Source of the DNA: Streptomyces litmocidini
Lineage (GTDB): Bacteria; Actinomycetota; Actinomycetes; Streptomycetales; Streptomycetaceae
Direction: 5' to 3'
DNA: 64,000 nucleotides
Assembly: GCF_014649755.1 (NCBI RefSeq)
Contig: NZ_BMTQ01000025.1
Location: 1 to 64,000 of the forward strand
Shown here: positions 1 through 8,351 of the stretch, in pieces
Layout of the letters: the number at the start of each line of letters is the position of its first letter
Position numbering within the stretch: the first letter of the stretch is position 1
The notes under the pieces: generated by a model
Told to the model about the DNA's origin: nothing
The model's input: the letters and a program-made list of their open reading frames with translations, nothing else
The model's database searches: none
Made by a program: the position numbers and the translations under genes

Positions 1-50
1 CTGCCGCAGCCCTCGTCATCTGGCTCCGCACATGATCGGCCGGACAAGTC

Positions 51-1934
51 CTAGTCGGCCCCGTTCCCGTACATCTCCTCGACGTCCCGCGCGAAGTCCC
101 GCAGCACCGCCCGCCGTTTGAGTTTCAGGGACGGCGTCAGATGGCCGGAGGCCTCCGAGAACTCGGTGTTCAGGACGCGGAAGGCACGGATCGACTCGGC
201 CCGCGAGACCAGCCGGTTGGCGTCGTCCACCCCCCGCTGGAGCACGGCGAGCAGCTCCGGGTCCCGGGCGAGCTCCCAGAGCGCCAGGTGGTCCTTGCGC
301 CGCGTCCGCCGCCAGTGCGTCAGGCCCTCGTGGTCGAGGGTGATCAGGGCCGTGACGTACGGGCGGTCGTCGCCGAGGACCATGCACTGGGCGACCAGCG
401 GGTGGGCGCGCAGCCAGTCCTCCAGCGGGGCGGGGGCCACGTTCTTGCCGGCCGAGGTGACGATGATGTCCTTCTTCCGGCCGGTGATCCGCAGATAGCC
501 GTCCGCGTCGAGCGAGCCCAGGTCCCCGGTGGGGAACCAGCCGTCGTCGGTGTGCGGCAGGGCCGCCCCGCGCTGCGCGTCCCAGTAGCCGGCGAAGACG
601 TGGCCGCCCCTGAGCCAGACCTCGCCGTCGTCGGCGATCCGGACGGCCGTGCCCGGCAGGGGCCATCCGACGGTTCCGGTGCGCGGCCGGCGGGGCGGGG
701 TGACCGTGGAGGCGGCCGTGGTCTCCGTCAGGCCGTACCCCTCGAAGACCTCGACGCCGGCGCCCGCGAAGAACTCGGCGAGCCGGGCGCCGAGCGGGGC
801 GCCGCCGCAGATCACGTACTTCACGCGGCCGCCGAGCGCGTTCCGTATCCGCCGGTAGACCAGCGGGTCGTACAGCGCCCGCGCGGCGCGCAGGGCGAGC
901 GGGGGCGAGGCCTCCCGCCCGTACCGGCGGGCGATCCGGGCGGCCCGGTCGAAGACGGCGGCCTTCCCGCCGCGCTCGGCGGTGGCGCGGGCCCGGTCGT
1001 GGACCTTCTGCAGGACGTACGGGATGGCCAGGAGGAACGTGGGCCGGAAGCCGGCCAGGTCGGTGAGGAGCTCCTCGCCCTCGACGGAGGGGGCGTGCCC
1101 GACCCGGACGCGGGCGCGGACGCAGCCGACGGCGACCATCCGCCCGAAGACGTGGGAGAGCGGCAGGAAGAGGAGGGTGGCGGCGGGCTCCTCGCCCTCC
1201 GGGACGAAGACGGGGTGGAGGAGCCGGACGGCGTTGTCGACCTCGGCGAAGAAGTTGGCGTGGGTGAGGGCGCAGCCCTTGGGCCGGCCGGTGGTGCCGG
1301 AGGTGTAGACGAGGGTGGCGAGGGCCTCCGGGGTGAGCAGCCCCCGGCGGGCGGTGACGGCCTCGTCGGCGACGCGCCGCCCGGCCTTCCGCAGCTGCTC
1401 GACGGCACCGGCCCCGATCACCCACAGCTGGGTGAGGCCGGGCAGCTGCCGCCGTTCGGCGGAGACGAGCCGTGCCTGCCCGGCGTCCTCGACGACACAG
1501 GCCGCGGCCCCTGAGTCCTGGAGGATCCAGCGGGTCTGGAAGGCGGAGGAGGTGGGGTACACGGGGACGGTGACGAGCCCGGCGGCCCAGGCGGCGAAGT
1601 CGATCAGGGTCCACTCGTAGGTGGTGCGGGCCATGAGCGCGAGCCGGTCGCCGGGGCGCAGTCCGGCGGCGATGAGCCCTTTGGCGACGGAGTGCACCTC
1701 GGCGGCGAAGCGGGAGGCGCTGACGTCGTACCACCGGCCCTCCGCGTCCTTCCGGGAGAAGAGGACGGCCTCGGGGTCCTGCCGGGCGTTGTCGTAGGGC
1801 AGGTCGGCGAGGGAGCCGCGGGCCACCCGGGGGACGAGCGCGGGGACGGACGCCTCCCGCACGCGGCCGTCCACCACCACCTTCCGCGGCTCGTCGGGCT
1901 CGGGGGTCTCGGCTGCGGCGGTGACGACGGACAC
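51..1934 (-). CDS. Long-chain fatty acyl-CoA synthetase (AMP-binding)
   Basis: A 627-residue ATP-dependent acyl-CoA ligase that activates a fatty acid through an acyl-adenylate. The adenylation P-loop reads YTSGTTGRPKG in the first third of the protein. A second core motif, GYGLTETT, and the hinge region TGRKKDIIVTSAGKN follow, so both the large and the small C-terminal domain are present. The length fits the FadD15-like long-chain synthetases of actinobacteria (about 600 residues). The GTG start is chosen because GAGGAG lies just upstream and the first domain starts shortly after. A TetR regulator ends 100 bases away on the same strand, and a palindrome in the gap may be its operator. The exact substrate chain length cannot be read from sequence. 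Confidence 0.92.
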   Translation of the reverse strand: MSVVTAAAETPEPDEPRKVVVDGRVREASVPALVPRVARGSLADLPYDNARQDPEAVLFSRKDAEGRWYDVSASRFAAEVHSVAKGLIAAGLRPGDRLALMARTTYEWTLIDFAAWAAGLVTVPVYPTSSAFQTRWILQDSGAAACVVEDAGQARLVSAERRQLPGLTQLWVIGAGAVEQLRKAGRRVADEAVTARRGLLTPEALATLVYTSGTTGRPKGCALTHANFFAEVDNAVRLLHPVFVPEGEEPAATLLFLPLSHVFGRMVAVGCVRARVRVGHAPSVEGEELLTDLAGFRPTFLLAIPYVLQKVHDRARATAERGGKAAVFDRAARIARRYGREASPPLALRAARALYDPLVYRRIRNALGGRVKYVICGGAPLGARLAEFFAGAGVEVFEGYGLTETTAASTVTPPRRPRTGTVGWPLPGTAVRIADDGEVWLRGGHVFAGYWDAQRGAALPHTDDGWFPTGDLGSLDADGYLRITGRKKDIIVTSAGKNVAPAPLEDWLRAHPLVAQCMVLGDDRPYVTALITLDHEGLTHWRRTRRKDHLALWELARDPELLAVLQRGVDDANRLVSRAESIRAFRVLNTEFSEASGHLTPSLKLKRRAVLRDFARDVEEMYGNGAD

Positions 1935-2024
1935 GTGCGGCTCCTCGGTCTGCGCGGTGAACTGAGGTCGTGCGTCGGTGCGTCGAGCCCTGAGTCGTCC
2001 CGGCTTCCCGGACCAGCCGGTAAC

Positions 2025-2040
2025 CTTACTGCCCGGTAAG
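2025..2040. promoter_or_regulatory. Candidate operator upstream of the acyl-CoA synthetase
   Basis: An inverted repeat CTTAC-TGCCCG-GTAAG lies in the 108-base gap between the TetR gene and the acyl-CoA synthetase start. A further CCGGTAA half-site sits just to its left at about 2018-2024. Position and symmetry suit autoregulation or control of the ligase by the adjacent TetR protein. The match to a known operator is not established. Confidence 0.4.
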
Positions 2041-2042
2041 CG

Positions 2043-2681
2043 CTAGCGGGGAGACCAGCGTTCGCTTTTCATGAGGTTTCCGAGCCCGGCCCAGGCGAAG
2101 TTCATCAGCGTCGCGGCGGCCTCCTTCGCCGCCACCCCCGGGGTCTCGTTCGCCCAGCTGGCCAACGACTCGGCGGACCCGACCAGCGCCTGCGCGAGCG
2201 CGTCCACGTCCCGCCCGGTGATCACCACGTCCGCCTCCCGGGCGGCCTCTCCGATCAGTCCCGCCACGAAGCCCACGATCTCGTCCCGCATCCGCGCCAC
2301 CTCGCCGGCGAACGGCTCCCCCTGCGTCCGCGCCTGCCGGCTCAGCACCACCCACGAGTCCGGGTGCTCGGCGGCGTACGTGAAGAAGGCGAGCAGCCCC
2401 GCCCAGAGCCGCTCGTCCGGCGGCACCTCCGCCCCTCCGACCCCGGCGTCCACGGCCGCGAGCAGGGCCCCCGCCTCGCGCCGGATGCAGGCGGTGAACA
2501 GCTCCTCCTTGGAGCCCAGGTACAGATAGACCAGGGGCTTGGAGACCCCGGCGAGTTCGGCGATCTCGTCCATGGACGCCGCCTGGTACCCGTGGCGGGC
2601 GAAGCACCGCACGGCCGCGTCCACCATCTGCCGCTCCCGCACCACCCGCGGCAACCGCCGCGCCTTCGCCCCGCCGGCCAT
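2043..2681 (-). CDS. TetR family transcriptional regulator
   Basis: A 212-residue one-component repressor. Residues about 10-60 form the TetR DNA-binding domain: VVRERQMVDAAVRCFARHG, then an HTH with AGVSKPLVYLYLGSKEEL. The C-terminal two thirds are helical ligand-binding sequence typical of regulators of lipid metabolism. The ATG at 2681 is chosen because the fold begins within 15 residues; the reading frame stays open far upstream but there runs opposite the symporter gene. It lies upstream of the acyl-CoA synthetase in the same direction, which suggests a fatty-acid-responsive regulator. The ligand is unknown. Confidence 0.88.
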   Translation of the reverse strand: MAGGAKARRLPRVVRERQMVDAAVRCFARHGYQAASMDEIAELAGVSKPLVYLYLGSKEELFTACIRREAGALLAAVDAGVGGAEVPPDERLWAGLLAFFTYAAEHPDSWVVLSRQARTQGEPFAGEVARMRDEIVGFVAGLIGEAAREADVVITGRDVDALAQALVGSAESLASWANETPGVAAKEAAATLMNFAWAGLGNLMKSERWSPR

Positions 2682-2726
2682 GGCGCCCCACCCCTGCTTC
2701 CAAGATCCACTGGATGCCCCGCAGAA

Positions 2727-2769
2727 GCGTACGTGCCCCCCGCCCGGTCGGGGCAGGGGGCACGTACGC
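2727..2769. terminator. Strong hairpin between symporter and TetR gene
   Basis: Two perfect 14-base arms (GCGTACGTGCCCCC and its complement) flank a 15-base loop. It sits 14 bases beyond the stop of the symporter gene, so it probably ends that transcript. No clear U-tract follows, as is common in Streptomyces. Confidence 0.7.
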
Positions 2770-2782
2770 GCTTCGCGAGGGG

Positions 2783-4114
2783 TCAGGCGGCCGCCGCGGC
2801 CGGGACCTTCCGGTCGCTGTCGGCGCCCTCGGCCAGGTCGTCGATCGGGGACGACGAGGCGTGCTCGTACGCGGTGAGGTCGAGGATCTTCTCGCGGGCC
2901 GAGACGATCACCGGGACCAGGGCCTGGCCCGCGACGTTCGTGGCCGTCCGCATCATGTCGAGGACCGGGTCGATCGCCATGAGGAGGCCGACGCCCTCCA
3001 GGGGGAGGCCCAGGGTGGAGAGGGTCAGGGTGAGCATGACGGTGGCGCCGGTGAGGCCGGCGGTGGCCGCCGAGCCGATGACCGAGACGAAGGCGATCAG
3101 CAGGTAGTCGCCGATGCCCAGCTGGACGTCGAAGATCTGCGCGATGAAGATCGCGGCGAGGGCCGGGTAGATCGCGGCGCAGCCGTCCATCTTGGTCGTG
3201 GCGCCGAACGGGACGGCGAAGGAGGCGTACTCCTTCGGGACGCCGAGGCGTTCGGTGACCTTCTGGGTGACCGGCATGGTGCCGACGGAGGAGCGGGAGA
3301 CGAAGGCCAGCTGGATGGCGGGCCAGGCGCCCTTGTAGAACGGGAGCGGGCTGACCTTGGCGACCGTGGCGAGCAGCAGCGGGTAGACGCCGAAGAGGAC
3401 CAGGGCGCAGCCGACGTAGATGTCGGCGGTGAAGGTCGCGTACTTGCCGATCAGGTCCCAGCCGTAGTCGGCGATGGCGAAGCCGATGAGGCCGACGGTG
3501 CCGAGCGGGGCGAGGCGGATGACCCACCACAGGGCCTTCTGGAGGAGCTCCAGGACGGACTCGGAGAGGGTGAGGATCGGCTTGGCGCGGTCGCCGAGCT
3601 GGAGGGCCGCGATGCCGGCGACGGCGGCCATGAAGACGATCTGCAGGACGTTCAGCTCGGTGAAGGGCGTGATGACGTCCGTCGGGACGATGCCGGTGAG
3701 GAAGTCGAGCCAGGAGCCCTCGTGCTTGGGGAGCTTGCCGTCCTTCGGCGTGAGGCCGGTGCCGGCGCCCGGGTCGGTGATCAGGCCGATCGCGAGGCCG
3801 ATGCCGACCGCGATGAGTGAGGTGATCATGAACCAGAGCAGCGTCCGGGTGGCGAGGCGGGCGGCGTTGTTCACCTTCCGCAGGTTGGTGATCGACACCA
3901 GGATCGCGAAGAAGACGAGGGGCGCGACGGCCAGCTTGAGCAGCTGGACGAAGATGTCGCCGATCTGGCCGAGGGTCTCCTTGAGCCAGGCGACGTCCTG
4001 GCTGCGGGCGACCCAGCCGAGGAGGGCGCCGAGGGCCAGACCGGCGATGATCTGGGCCCAGAAGGGGACCTTGGGTATCCGGGGCTTCGTCTCGGGCGTC
4101 ACGGACGCGGACAC
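2783..4114 (-). CDS. Dicarboxylate/amino acid:cation symporter (DAACS family)
   Basis: A 443-residue inner-membrane secondary transporter of the GltP/DctA family, which moves acidic amino acids or C4-dicarboxylates with H+ or Na+. Multiple hydrophobic segments are visible. The serine-rich re-entrant loop reads SRSSVGTMPVT, and the second signature is GATTKMDGCA followed by transmembrane helix 7-8 sequence. The GTG at 4114 is preferred over an upstream ATG at 4168 because GGAG precedes it by seven bases and homologues begin near this point. Family length is 400-450, so it is complete. It stands alone between a terminator and a long intergenic region. Confidence 0.92.
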   Translation of the reverse strand: MSASVTPETKPRIPKVPFWAQIIAGLALGALLGWVARSQDVAWLKETLGQIGDIFVQLLKLAVAPLVFFAILVSITNLRKVNNAARLATRTLLWFMITSLIAVGIGLAIGLITDPGAGTGLTPKDGKLPKHEGSWLDFLTGIVPTDVITPFTELNVLQIVFMAAVAGIAALQLGDRAKPILTLSESVLELLQKALWWVIRLAPLGTVGLIGFAIADYGWDLIGKYATFTADIYVGCALVLFGVYPLLLATVAKVSPLPFYKGAWPAIQLAFVSRSSVGTMPVTQKVTERLGVPKEYASFAVPFGATTKMDGCAAIYPALAAIFIAQIFDVQLGIGDYLLIAFVSVIGSAATAGLTGATVMLTLTLSTLGLPLEGVGLLMAIDPVLDMMRTATNVAGQALVPVIVSAREKILDLTAYEHASSSPIDDLAEGADSDRKVPAAAAA

Positions 4115-4334
4115 GGGCACACTCCACAGGTGCGTATCGGGAAATACGGGGACGGGGGTGCGGCACACACGCGCTGTTCACGCGGGCCGCTGCATGATGC
4201 CGGATCAGAAGGCGCGGCAACAGACCGCGGACATACAGCGGCAGAGATCGACGTGCAGGCGCGCCACGAGCGGGGTGCTCGCGGCATCGGAGGGGCGCGC
4301 TGCTGTCTTCATGCCGAACACGTTAACACTTGAA

Positions 4335-4351
4335 CTTTGAGAACCTCAAAG
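4335..4351. promoter_or_regulatory. Perfect palindrome CTTTGAG-AAC-CTCAAAG
   Basis: A 7-3-7 perfect inverted repeat in an unusually AT-rich patch, about 220 bases upstream of the symporter start. The rest of 4115-4474 shows no convincing gene. It could be an operator for a regulator of the symporter. Confidence 0.35.
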
Positions 4352-4474
4352 CCATTCTTTGGGGCCGGAAAACGCCGTTTCGCCCTCGAAACGCAGAACA
4401 CCCCAGGCAGGAGCCTTGGAAGGCCCTACCCGGGGTGGGGTGTCTGTGAGGAAGCTTACGCAGCCTTTACGCGG

Positions 4475-4741
4475 CTACAGCGCGTCCTCCTGGGAGCGGT
4501 TCGCGTCGAGCCGGCCCTTGGCGCGCTCGACCTTCGCCACGACCTCCGCGCTCGCCTCGTCCCGCACCTTGCGCAGGAGCACGAAGCTGAGGGGGGCGGA
4601 GATGACGATGGAGAGGAGGAGGACCCAGAACAGGTTCGAGTCGCCCAGACCGCGCGGCAGCGCGCCGACGTAGACGAGACCCCACAGGGCGAGGAAGCAC
4701 CCGGCGAAGATCCCGAGCCGCATCAGCGTGTAGCGGAGCAT
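4475..4741 (-). CDS. Small membrane protein, DUF4229 type
   Basis: An 88-residue protein with two transmembrane segments (about residues 7-25 and 36-55). They are followed by a charged tail rich in Lys, Arg and Glu that may form a short coiled coil (EVVAKVERAKGRL). Size and pattern match the actinobacterial DUF4229 family, whose function is not known. The ATG at 4741 is chosen because it places the first hydrophobic segment at the N terminus; the frame extends upstream without coding character. It is divergent from the GNAT gene at 4877. Confidence 0.8.
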   Translation of the reverse strand: MLRYTLMRLGIFAGCFLALWGLVYVGALPRGLGDSNLFWVLLLSIVISAPLSFVLLRKVRDEASAEVVAKVERAKGRLDANRSQEDAL

Positions 4742-4876
4742 GTCAGTCCAGTCTTCCGTTCCGAAAGATCCCGAAGTTTCCCAGCGGGACGAACGCCCTC
4801 CAGTGAAGCACGCGACGGCGGACGATCCGGGACCGGGCCTCTTGAGCGCCGGGAAAGTAAGGGATAGGCTCCCATC

Positions 4877-5410
4877 ATGACCCTTACTTTCGAGGTGGAT
4901 CCGGCCGTCGACCCCGCCCTGCGCGACGGCGTGCTCTCCCTCTGGGCCGACGTCTCCAACGCGGGCGGCGCCGTCGGCTTCGTACCCCCCGTCACCCCCG
5001 AGGAGATCCGCCCCGCCCTGCTCCGGCACCTGGTCGCCATGGCAGAGGGCGGCACCCGCCTCCTCGTCGGCCGCGACGAGGACGGCCGGATCGCGGCCAC
5101 CGCCTTCTTCACCTTCAACACCCACCCGCTGATGACCCACTGGGTGTGGCTCTACACCGTGATGGTCCACCCCCGGCACCAGGGCCGGGGCTACGGCCGC
5201 GACCTCATGGCGGCGGTCGAGCACACCGCCCGCACCGCCGAGGGCTTCGAGGCGATCGAGGCGATACGGCTGACCTGCCGGGGCGGCACCGGCGTCGAGG
5301 CCTTCTACGGCAAGTCCGGCTACAAGGAGGTCGGCCGCGTCCCCGACGCGATCCGGGTCGCCCCCGGCGACGACCGCGACGACATCATCATGCTGCTGCC
5401 CCTGGGGTGA
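4877..5410 (+). CDS. GNAT family N-acetyltransferase
   Basis: A 177-residue acetyl-CoA-dependent acyltransferase. The acetyl-CoA loop is seen as HPRHQGRGYGRDLMAA (R-G-x-G-x family pattern), preceded by the beta-strand TVMVH and followed by the C-terminal YGKSGYKEVGRV strand-turn typical of the fold. The substrate cannot be inferred. It is the first gene of a plus-strand pair with the AraC/GyrI regulator, with a gap of about 100 bases. Confidence 0.88.
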   Translation: MTLTFEVDPAVDPALRDGVLSLWADVSNAGGAVGFVPPVTPEEIRPALLRHLVAMAEGGTRLLVGRDEDGRIAATAFFTFNTHPLMTHWVWLYTVMVHPRHQGRGYGRDLMAAVEHTARTAEGFEAIEAIRLTCRGGTGVEAFYGKSGYKEVGRVPDAIRVAPGDDRDDIIMLLPLG

Positions 5411-5516
5411 CCCGCACCGAGACCGAACGACCCGACCGGACCGGGCACAGGATGTCGGGTCCGCGCCCGGGGGTCCTTCCTACGGTGAAGACACGGAAAA
5501 AGGAAGGACGGACCAC

Positions 5517-6383
5517 GTGCTGGACCGGCTCAACCAGGCGCTCGACCACATCGAGGAGCGCCTCCGCGACGACCTCGACCCGGCCGAGCTCGCCCGGATA
5601 GCGACCACCTCCGAGTACCACTTCCGGCGCCTCTTCTCGGCGCTCGCGGGGATGCCCCTGTCGGAGTACGTGCGCCGCCGGCGGCTCACCGTCGCCGGCG
5701 CCGAGGTCCTCGCCGCGGAGCGGACGCTCCTGGAGATCGCGGTCCGGTACGGCTACGGCTCCGGGGAGGCCTTCGCCCGCGCGTTCCGCGCGGTGCACGG
5801 CGTCGGCCCCGGCGAGGCCCGCCGCACCGGCGCCACGCTCGCCGCCCAGCCGCGCATGTCCTTCCGTCTCGTCGTCGAAGGGAACAGCACCATGCGGTAC
5901 AGGGTCGTGGAGAAGGAAGACTTCCGGGTCGTCGGGCGCGGGGCCCGGGTCCCCCTGGTCCACGAGGGGGAGAACCCGGCGATCGCCGCACACATCAAGT
6001 CCATCGGCCAGGAGGCCCTGGCCCGGCTCGCCCGCCTCTCGGACGGGGAACCCGCGGGCGTCGTCTCGGTGGTCACGCACCTCACGGACAGCAGGGAGGA
6101 GGGCGCCGAACTCGACTACTGGCACGGGGTCGTCAGCGGGGCCGAGGTCCCGGCGGAGTTCGACGCGCTCGACGTGCCCGCCGGCACCTGGGCGGTCTTC
6201 GAGAACGAGGGCCCCTACCCGCAGGCGCTCCAGTACCTGTGGCGGGACGTCTTCACCCAGTGGTTCCCGTCCAACCCGTACGCGAGCCGCCCCGGCCCCG
6301 AGCTGCTGAGCGTCCTGCCCTCGGCGGACTGGACGACGGCGCGTGCGGAGCTGTGGATCCCGGTGGAGCGCACCGGGGAATGA
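5517..6383 (+). CDS. AraC family regulator with GyrI-like effector domain
   Basis: A 288-residue regulator. Residues 1-105 are an AraC double HTH (EERLRDDLDPAELARIA, then the second HTH ending near YGSGEAFARAFRAVHG). Residues about 125-288 form a GyrI/SOUL-like small-molecule-binding domain (MRYRVVEKEDFRVVGRG through LWIPVE). This is the Rob/SoxS-plus-GyrI architecture, often linked to drug or xenobiotic sensing. The GTG at 5517 has AAGGAAGG upstream. A strong terminator follows directly. Confidence 0.9.
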   Translation: MLDRLNQALDHIEERLRDDLDPAELARIATTSEYHFRRLFSALAGMPLSEYVRRRRLTVAGAEVLAAERTLLEIAVRYGYGSGEAFARAFRAVHGVGPGEARRTGATLAAQPRMSFRLVVEGNSTMRYRVVEKEDFRVVGRGARVPLVHEGENPAIAAHIKSIGQEALARLARLSDGEPAGVVSVVTHLTDSREEGAELDYWHGVVSGAEVPAEFDALDVPAGTWAVFENEGPYPQALQYLWRDVFTQWFPSNPYASRPGPELLSVLPSADWTTARAELWIPVERTGE

Positions 6384-6422
6384 GCGGAGGGCCGGCGGGG
6401 AGCCCCCCCGCCGGCCCTCCGC
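6384..6422. terminator. Bidirectional terminator between AraC/GyrI gene and mqnE
   Basis: Perfect 17-base arms (GCGGAGGGCCGGCGGGG and complement) with a 5-base loop, placed between the stops of two convergent genes. It can serve both. Confidence 0.9.
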
Positions 6423-6432
6423 CCGCGAGAGG

Positions 6433-7596
6433 TCAGACCCGCATCGGCTGCGGCGACTCGCGCCGGTCCGCTTCCGGGCCCGGGTACTCGCGGATGATCT
6501 CGTACCGCGTGTTCCGCTCGACCGGCCGGAAGCCCGCGTCGCGGATCAGTTCGAGCAGGTCCTCGCGGCCCAGCTTGTTCGGCGTGCCGTAGTTGTCGGC
6601 GTCGTGCGTGATCTTGTACTCGACGACCGAGCCGTCCATGTCGTCGGCACCGTGCTGGAGCGCCAGCTGCGCCGTCTGGACGCCGTGCATGACCCAGAAG
6701 ACCTTGACGTGCGGCACGTTGTCGAAGAGCAGCCGGGAGACCGCGAAGGTCTTCAGGGCCTCGGCACCGGTCGCCATCGTGGTGCGCGCCTGGAGCTTGT
6801 TGCGGATCTTGCCGTCCTGCATGTCCACGAAGTCGTGCTGGTAGCGCAGCGGGATGAAGACCTGGAAGCCGCCGGTCTCGTCCTGGAGCTCGCGGAGCCG
6901 GAGCACGTGGTCCACGCGGTGGCGCGGCTCCTCGATGTGCCCGTAGAGCATCGTGCACGGGGTCTTCAGACCCTTCTCGTGCGCGAGCCGGTGGATCCGG
7001 GACCAGTCCTCCCAGTGGGTGCGGTGGTCCACGATGTGCTGCCGGACCTCCCAGTCGAAGATCTCGGCGCCGCCGCCGGTCAGGGACTCCAGGCCGGCCT
7101 CGATCAGCTCGTCGAGGATCTCGGAGGCGGAGAGCCCGGAGATCGTCTCGAAGTGGTGGATCTCGGTCGCGGTGAACGCCTTGAGGGAGACGTTCGGCAG
7201 GGCCTTCTTGAGCTCGGAGAGGGAGCGCGGGTAGTAGCGCCAGGGCAGGTTGGGGTGGAGCCCGTTGACGATGTGGAGCTCGGTGAGGTTCTCGTTCTCC
7301 ATCGCCTTCGCGAGGCGCACGGCCTCCTCGATGCGCATGGTGTACGCGTCCTTCTCGCCCGGCTTGCGCTGGAAGGAGCAGTAGGCGCAGGAGGCGGTGC
7401 AGACGTTGGTCATGTTCAGATGCCGGTTGACATTGAAGTGGACCACGTCGCCGTTCTTGCGGGTCCGGACCTCGTGGGCCAGACCGCCGAGCCAGGCGAG
7501 GTCGTCGGACTCGTACAGGGCGATGCCGTCCTCACGGCTCAGCCGCTCACCGTCCCGGACCTTCTGCTCAAGTTCGCGCTTGAGTCCCGCGTCCAT
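6433..7596 (-). CDS. mqnE: Aminofutalosine synthase MqnE
   Basis: A 387-residue radical SAM enzyme of the futalosine menaquinone pathway. It adds the SAM-derived adenosyl radical to 3-[(1-carboxyvinyl)oxy]benzoate to give 6-amino-6-deoxyfutalosine. The cluster-binding motif C66-x3-C70-x2-C73 is visible, followed by AYCSFQRKPG. The conserved segments EIHIVNG-like (LTELHIVNGLHPN) and SLTGGGAEIFDWEVR match the MqnE/MqnC group, and the length is standard. It is adjacent to other mqn genes in this window. An Lrp/AsnC regulator lies just upstream on the same strand and may control it. Confidence 0.95.
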   Translation of the reverse strand: MDAGLKRELEQKVRDGERLSREDGIALYESDDLAWLGGLAHEVRTRKNGDVVHFNVNRHLNMTNVCTASCAYCSFQRKPGEKDAYTMRIEEAVRLAKAMENENLTELHIVNGLHPNLPWRYYPRSLSELKKALPNVSLKAFTATEIHHFETISGLSASEILDELIEAGLESLTGGGAEIFDWEVRQHIVDHRTHWEDWSRIHRLAHEKGLKTPCTMLYGHIEEPRHRVDHVLRLRELQDETGGFQVFIPLRYQHDFVDMQDGKIRNKLQARTTMATGAEALKTFAVSRLLFDNVPHVKVFWVMHGVQTAQLALQHGADDMDGSVVEYKITHDADNYGTPNKLGREDLLELIRDAGFRPVERNTRYEIIREYPGPEADRRESPQPMRV

Positions 7597-7645
7597 GTAC
7601 GGCCGCCTCCCTTTGTCTCCGAATCAAGCTCCACCCACCGTACTC

Positions 7646-8101
7646 TCAGCCCTCCTCGGGCAGCTCCCCGACCCGGTTCTCCCACTTGGTGGAGAGCACG
7701 ATCGTCGTACGGGTGCGGGAGACGCCCTTGGTGCCGGAGAGGCGCCGGATCGTCTTCTCCAGGCCGTCGACATCGTTCGCCCGCACCTTGAGCATGAAGG
7801 AGTCGTCGCCGGCGATGAACCAGCAGTCCTCGATCTCGGCGAGGTCCTTCAGCCGGCGGGCCACGTCCTCGTGGTCGGCGGCGTCGGAGAGCGAGATGCC
7901 GATGAGGGCGGTGACGCCGAGGCCGAGCGAGGCGGCGTTCACGGTGGCGCGGTAGCCGGTGATGACCCCGGCGGCCTCGAGCCGGTTGATGCGGTCGGTG
8001 ACGGAGGGGCCGGAGAGCCCGACGAGCCGGCCGAGCTCGGCGTACGAGGCGCGGCCGTTCTCGCGCAGAGCCTGGATGAGCTGCCTGTCCACGGCGTCCA
8101 T
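7646..8101 (-). CDS. Lrp/AsnC family transcriptional regulator
   Basis: A 151-residue regulator. The N-terminal HTH reads MDAVDRQLIQALRENGRASYAELGRLVGLSGPSVTDR in adjoining pieces. The C-terminal RAM ligand-binding and oligomerisation domain begins near residue 70 and contains the GDDSFMLKVRA strand. The ATG at 8101 gives the usual family length (about 150) and start sequence; no strong ribosome site is evident. A cluster of direct and inverted repeats in the divergent gap with the gene at 8226 is a likely autoregulatory site. The neighbourhood suggests a role in menaquinone or aromatic amino-acid balance, by inference only. Confidence 0.9.
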   Translation of the reverse strand: MDAVDRQLIQALRENGRASYAELGRLVGLSGPSVTDRINRLEAAGVITGYRATVNAASLGLGVTALIGISLSDAADHEDVARRLKDLAEIEDCWFIAGDDSFMLKVRANDVDGLEKTIRRLSGTKGVSRTRTTIVLSTKWENRVGELPEEG

Positions 8102-8159
8102 AAAGAGGAACCTTCCATTGTCCAGCGATACCGCGAGTATAGGTATAGAATCTAAGGCA

Positions 8160-8211
8160 CACAGGGGCGACACCCTGTGAATCTTTCAGCAGATCAAAGA
8201 CGATCTTTCAG
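8160..8211. promoter_or_regulatory. Repeat-rich divergent operator region
   Basis: Two structures are visible. The first is an inverted repeat CACAGGG-GCGACA-CCCTGTG at 8160-8179. The second is a direct repeat ATCTTTCAG at 8181-8189 and 8203-8211, exactly 22 bases apart (two helical turns), with AAAGA-CGA-TCTTT between the copies. Phased repeats of this kind suit an Lrp/AsnC octamer. The second copy overlaps the ribosome site of the small gene at 8226. Confidence 0.5.
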
Positions 8212-8225
8212 GAGTGGTGATCACC

Positions 8226-8351
8226 GTGTACACGATCGAGATGGCCTACGCCCGCATGCGTGAGCTGCAGGAGCTGGCCAGCCGCTCGCGTGCCCACCAG
8301 ACGACCGCCGCTTCGAAGCGCGCCGCCAAGAAGGCCGCGAAGAAGCGCTAA
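8226..8351 (+). CDS. Conserved small basic protein, 41 residues
   Basis: A short gene encoding a 41-residue protein. It starts MYTIEMAYARMRELQELA and ends in an alanine/lysine-rich basic tail with repeated AAKKA. The first half is predicted amphipathic helix and the tail looks nucleic-acid binding. AGGAG stands at 8210-8214. GTG at 8226 (11-base spacing) or an in-frame GTG at 8217 (too close) are the possible starts; I favour 8226. The gene is divergent from the Lrp/AsnC gene, and its stop overlaps the stop of the UbiX gene by four bases. Function unknown. Confidence 0.72.
   Translation: MYTIEMAYARMRELQELASRSRAHQTTAASKRAAKKAAKKR

Noticed and set aside
2043..4220. Apparent single 725-residue protein joining the TetR regulator to a long N-terminal extension
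   Set aside because: The N-terminal part is an antisense-frame reading of the symporter gene, rich in Arg, Pro and His. Only the last 212 residues are TetR.
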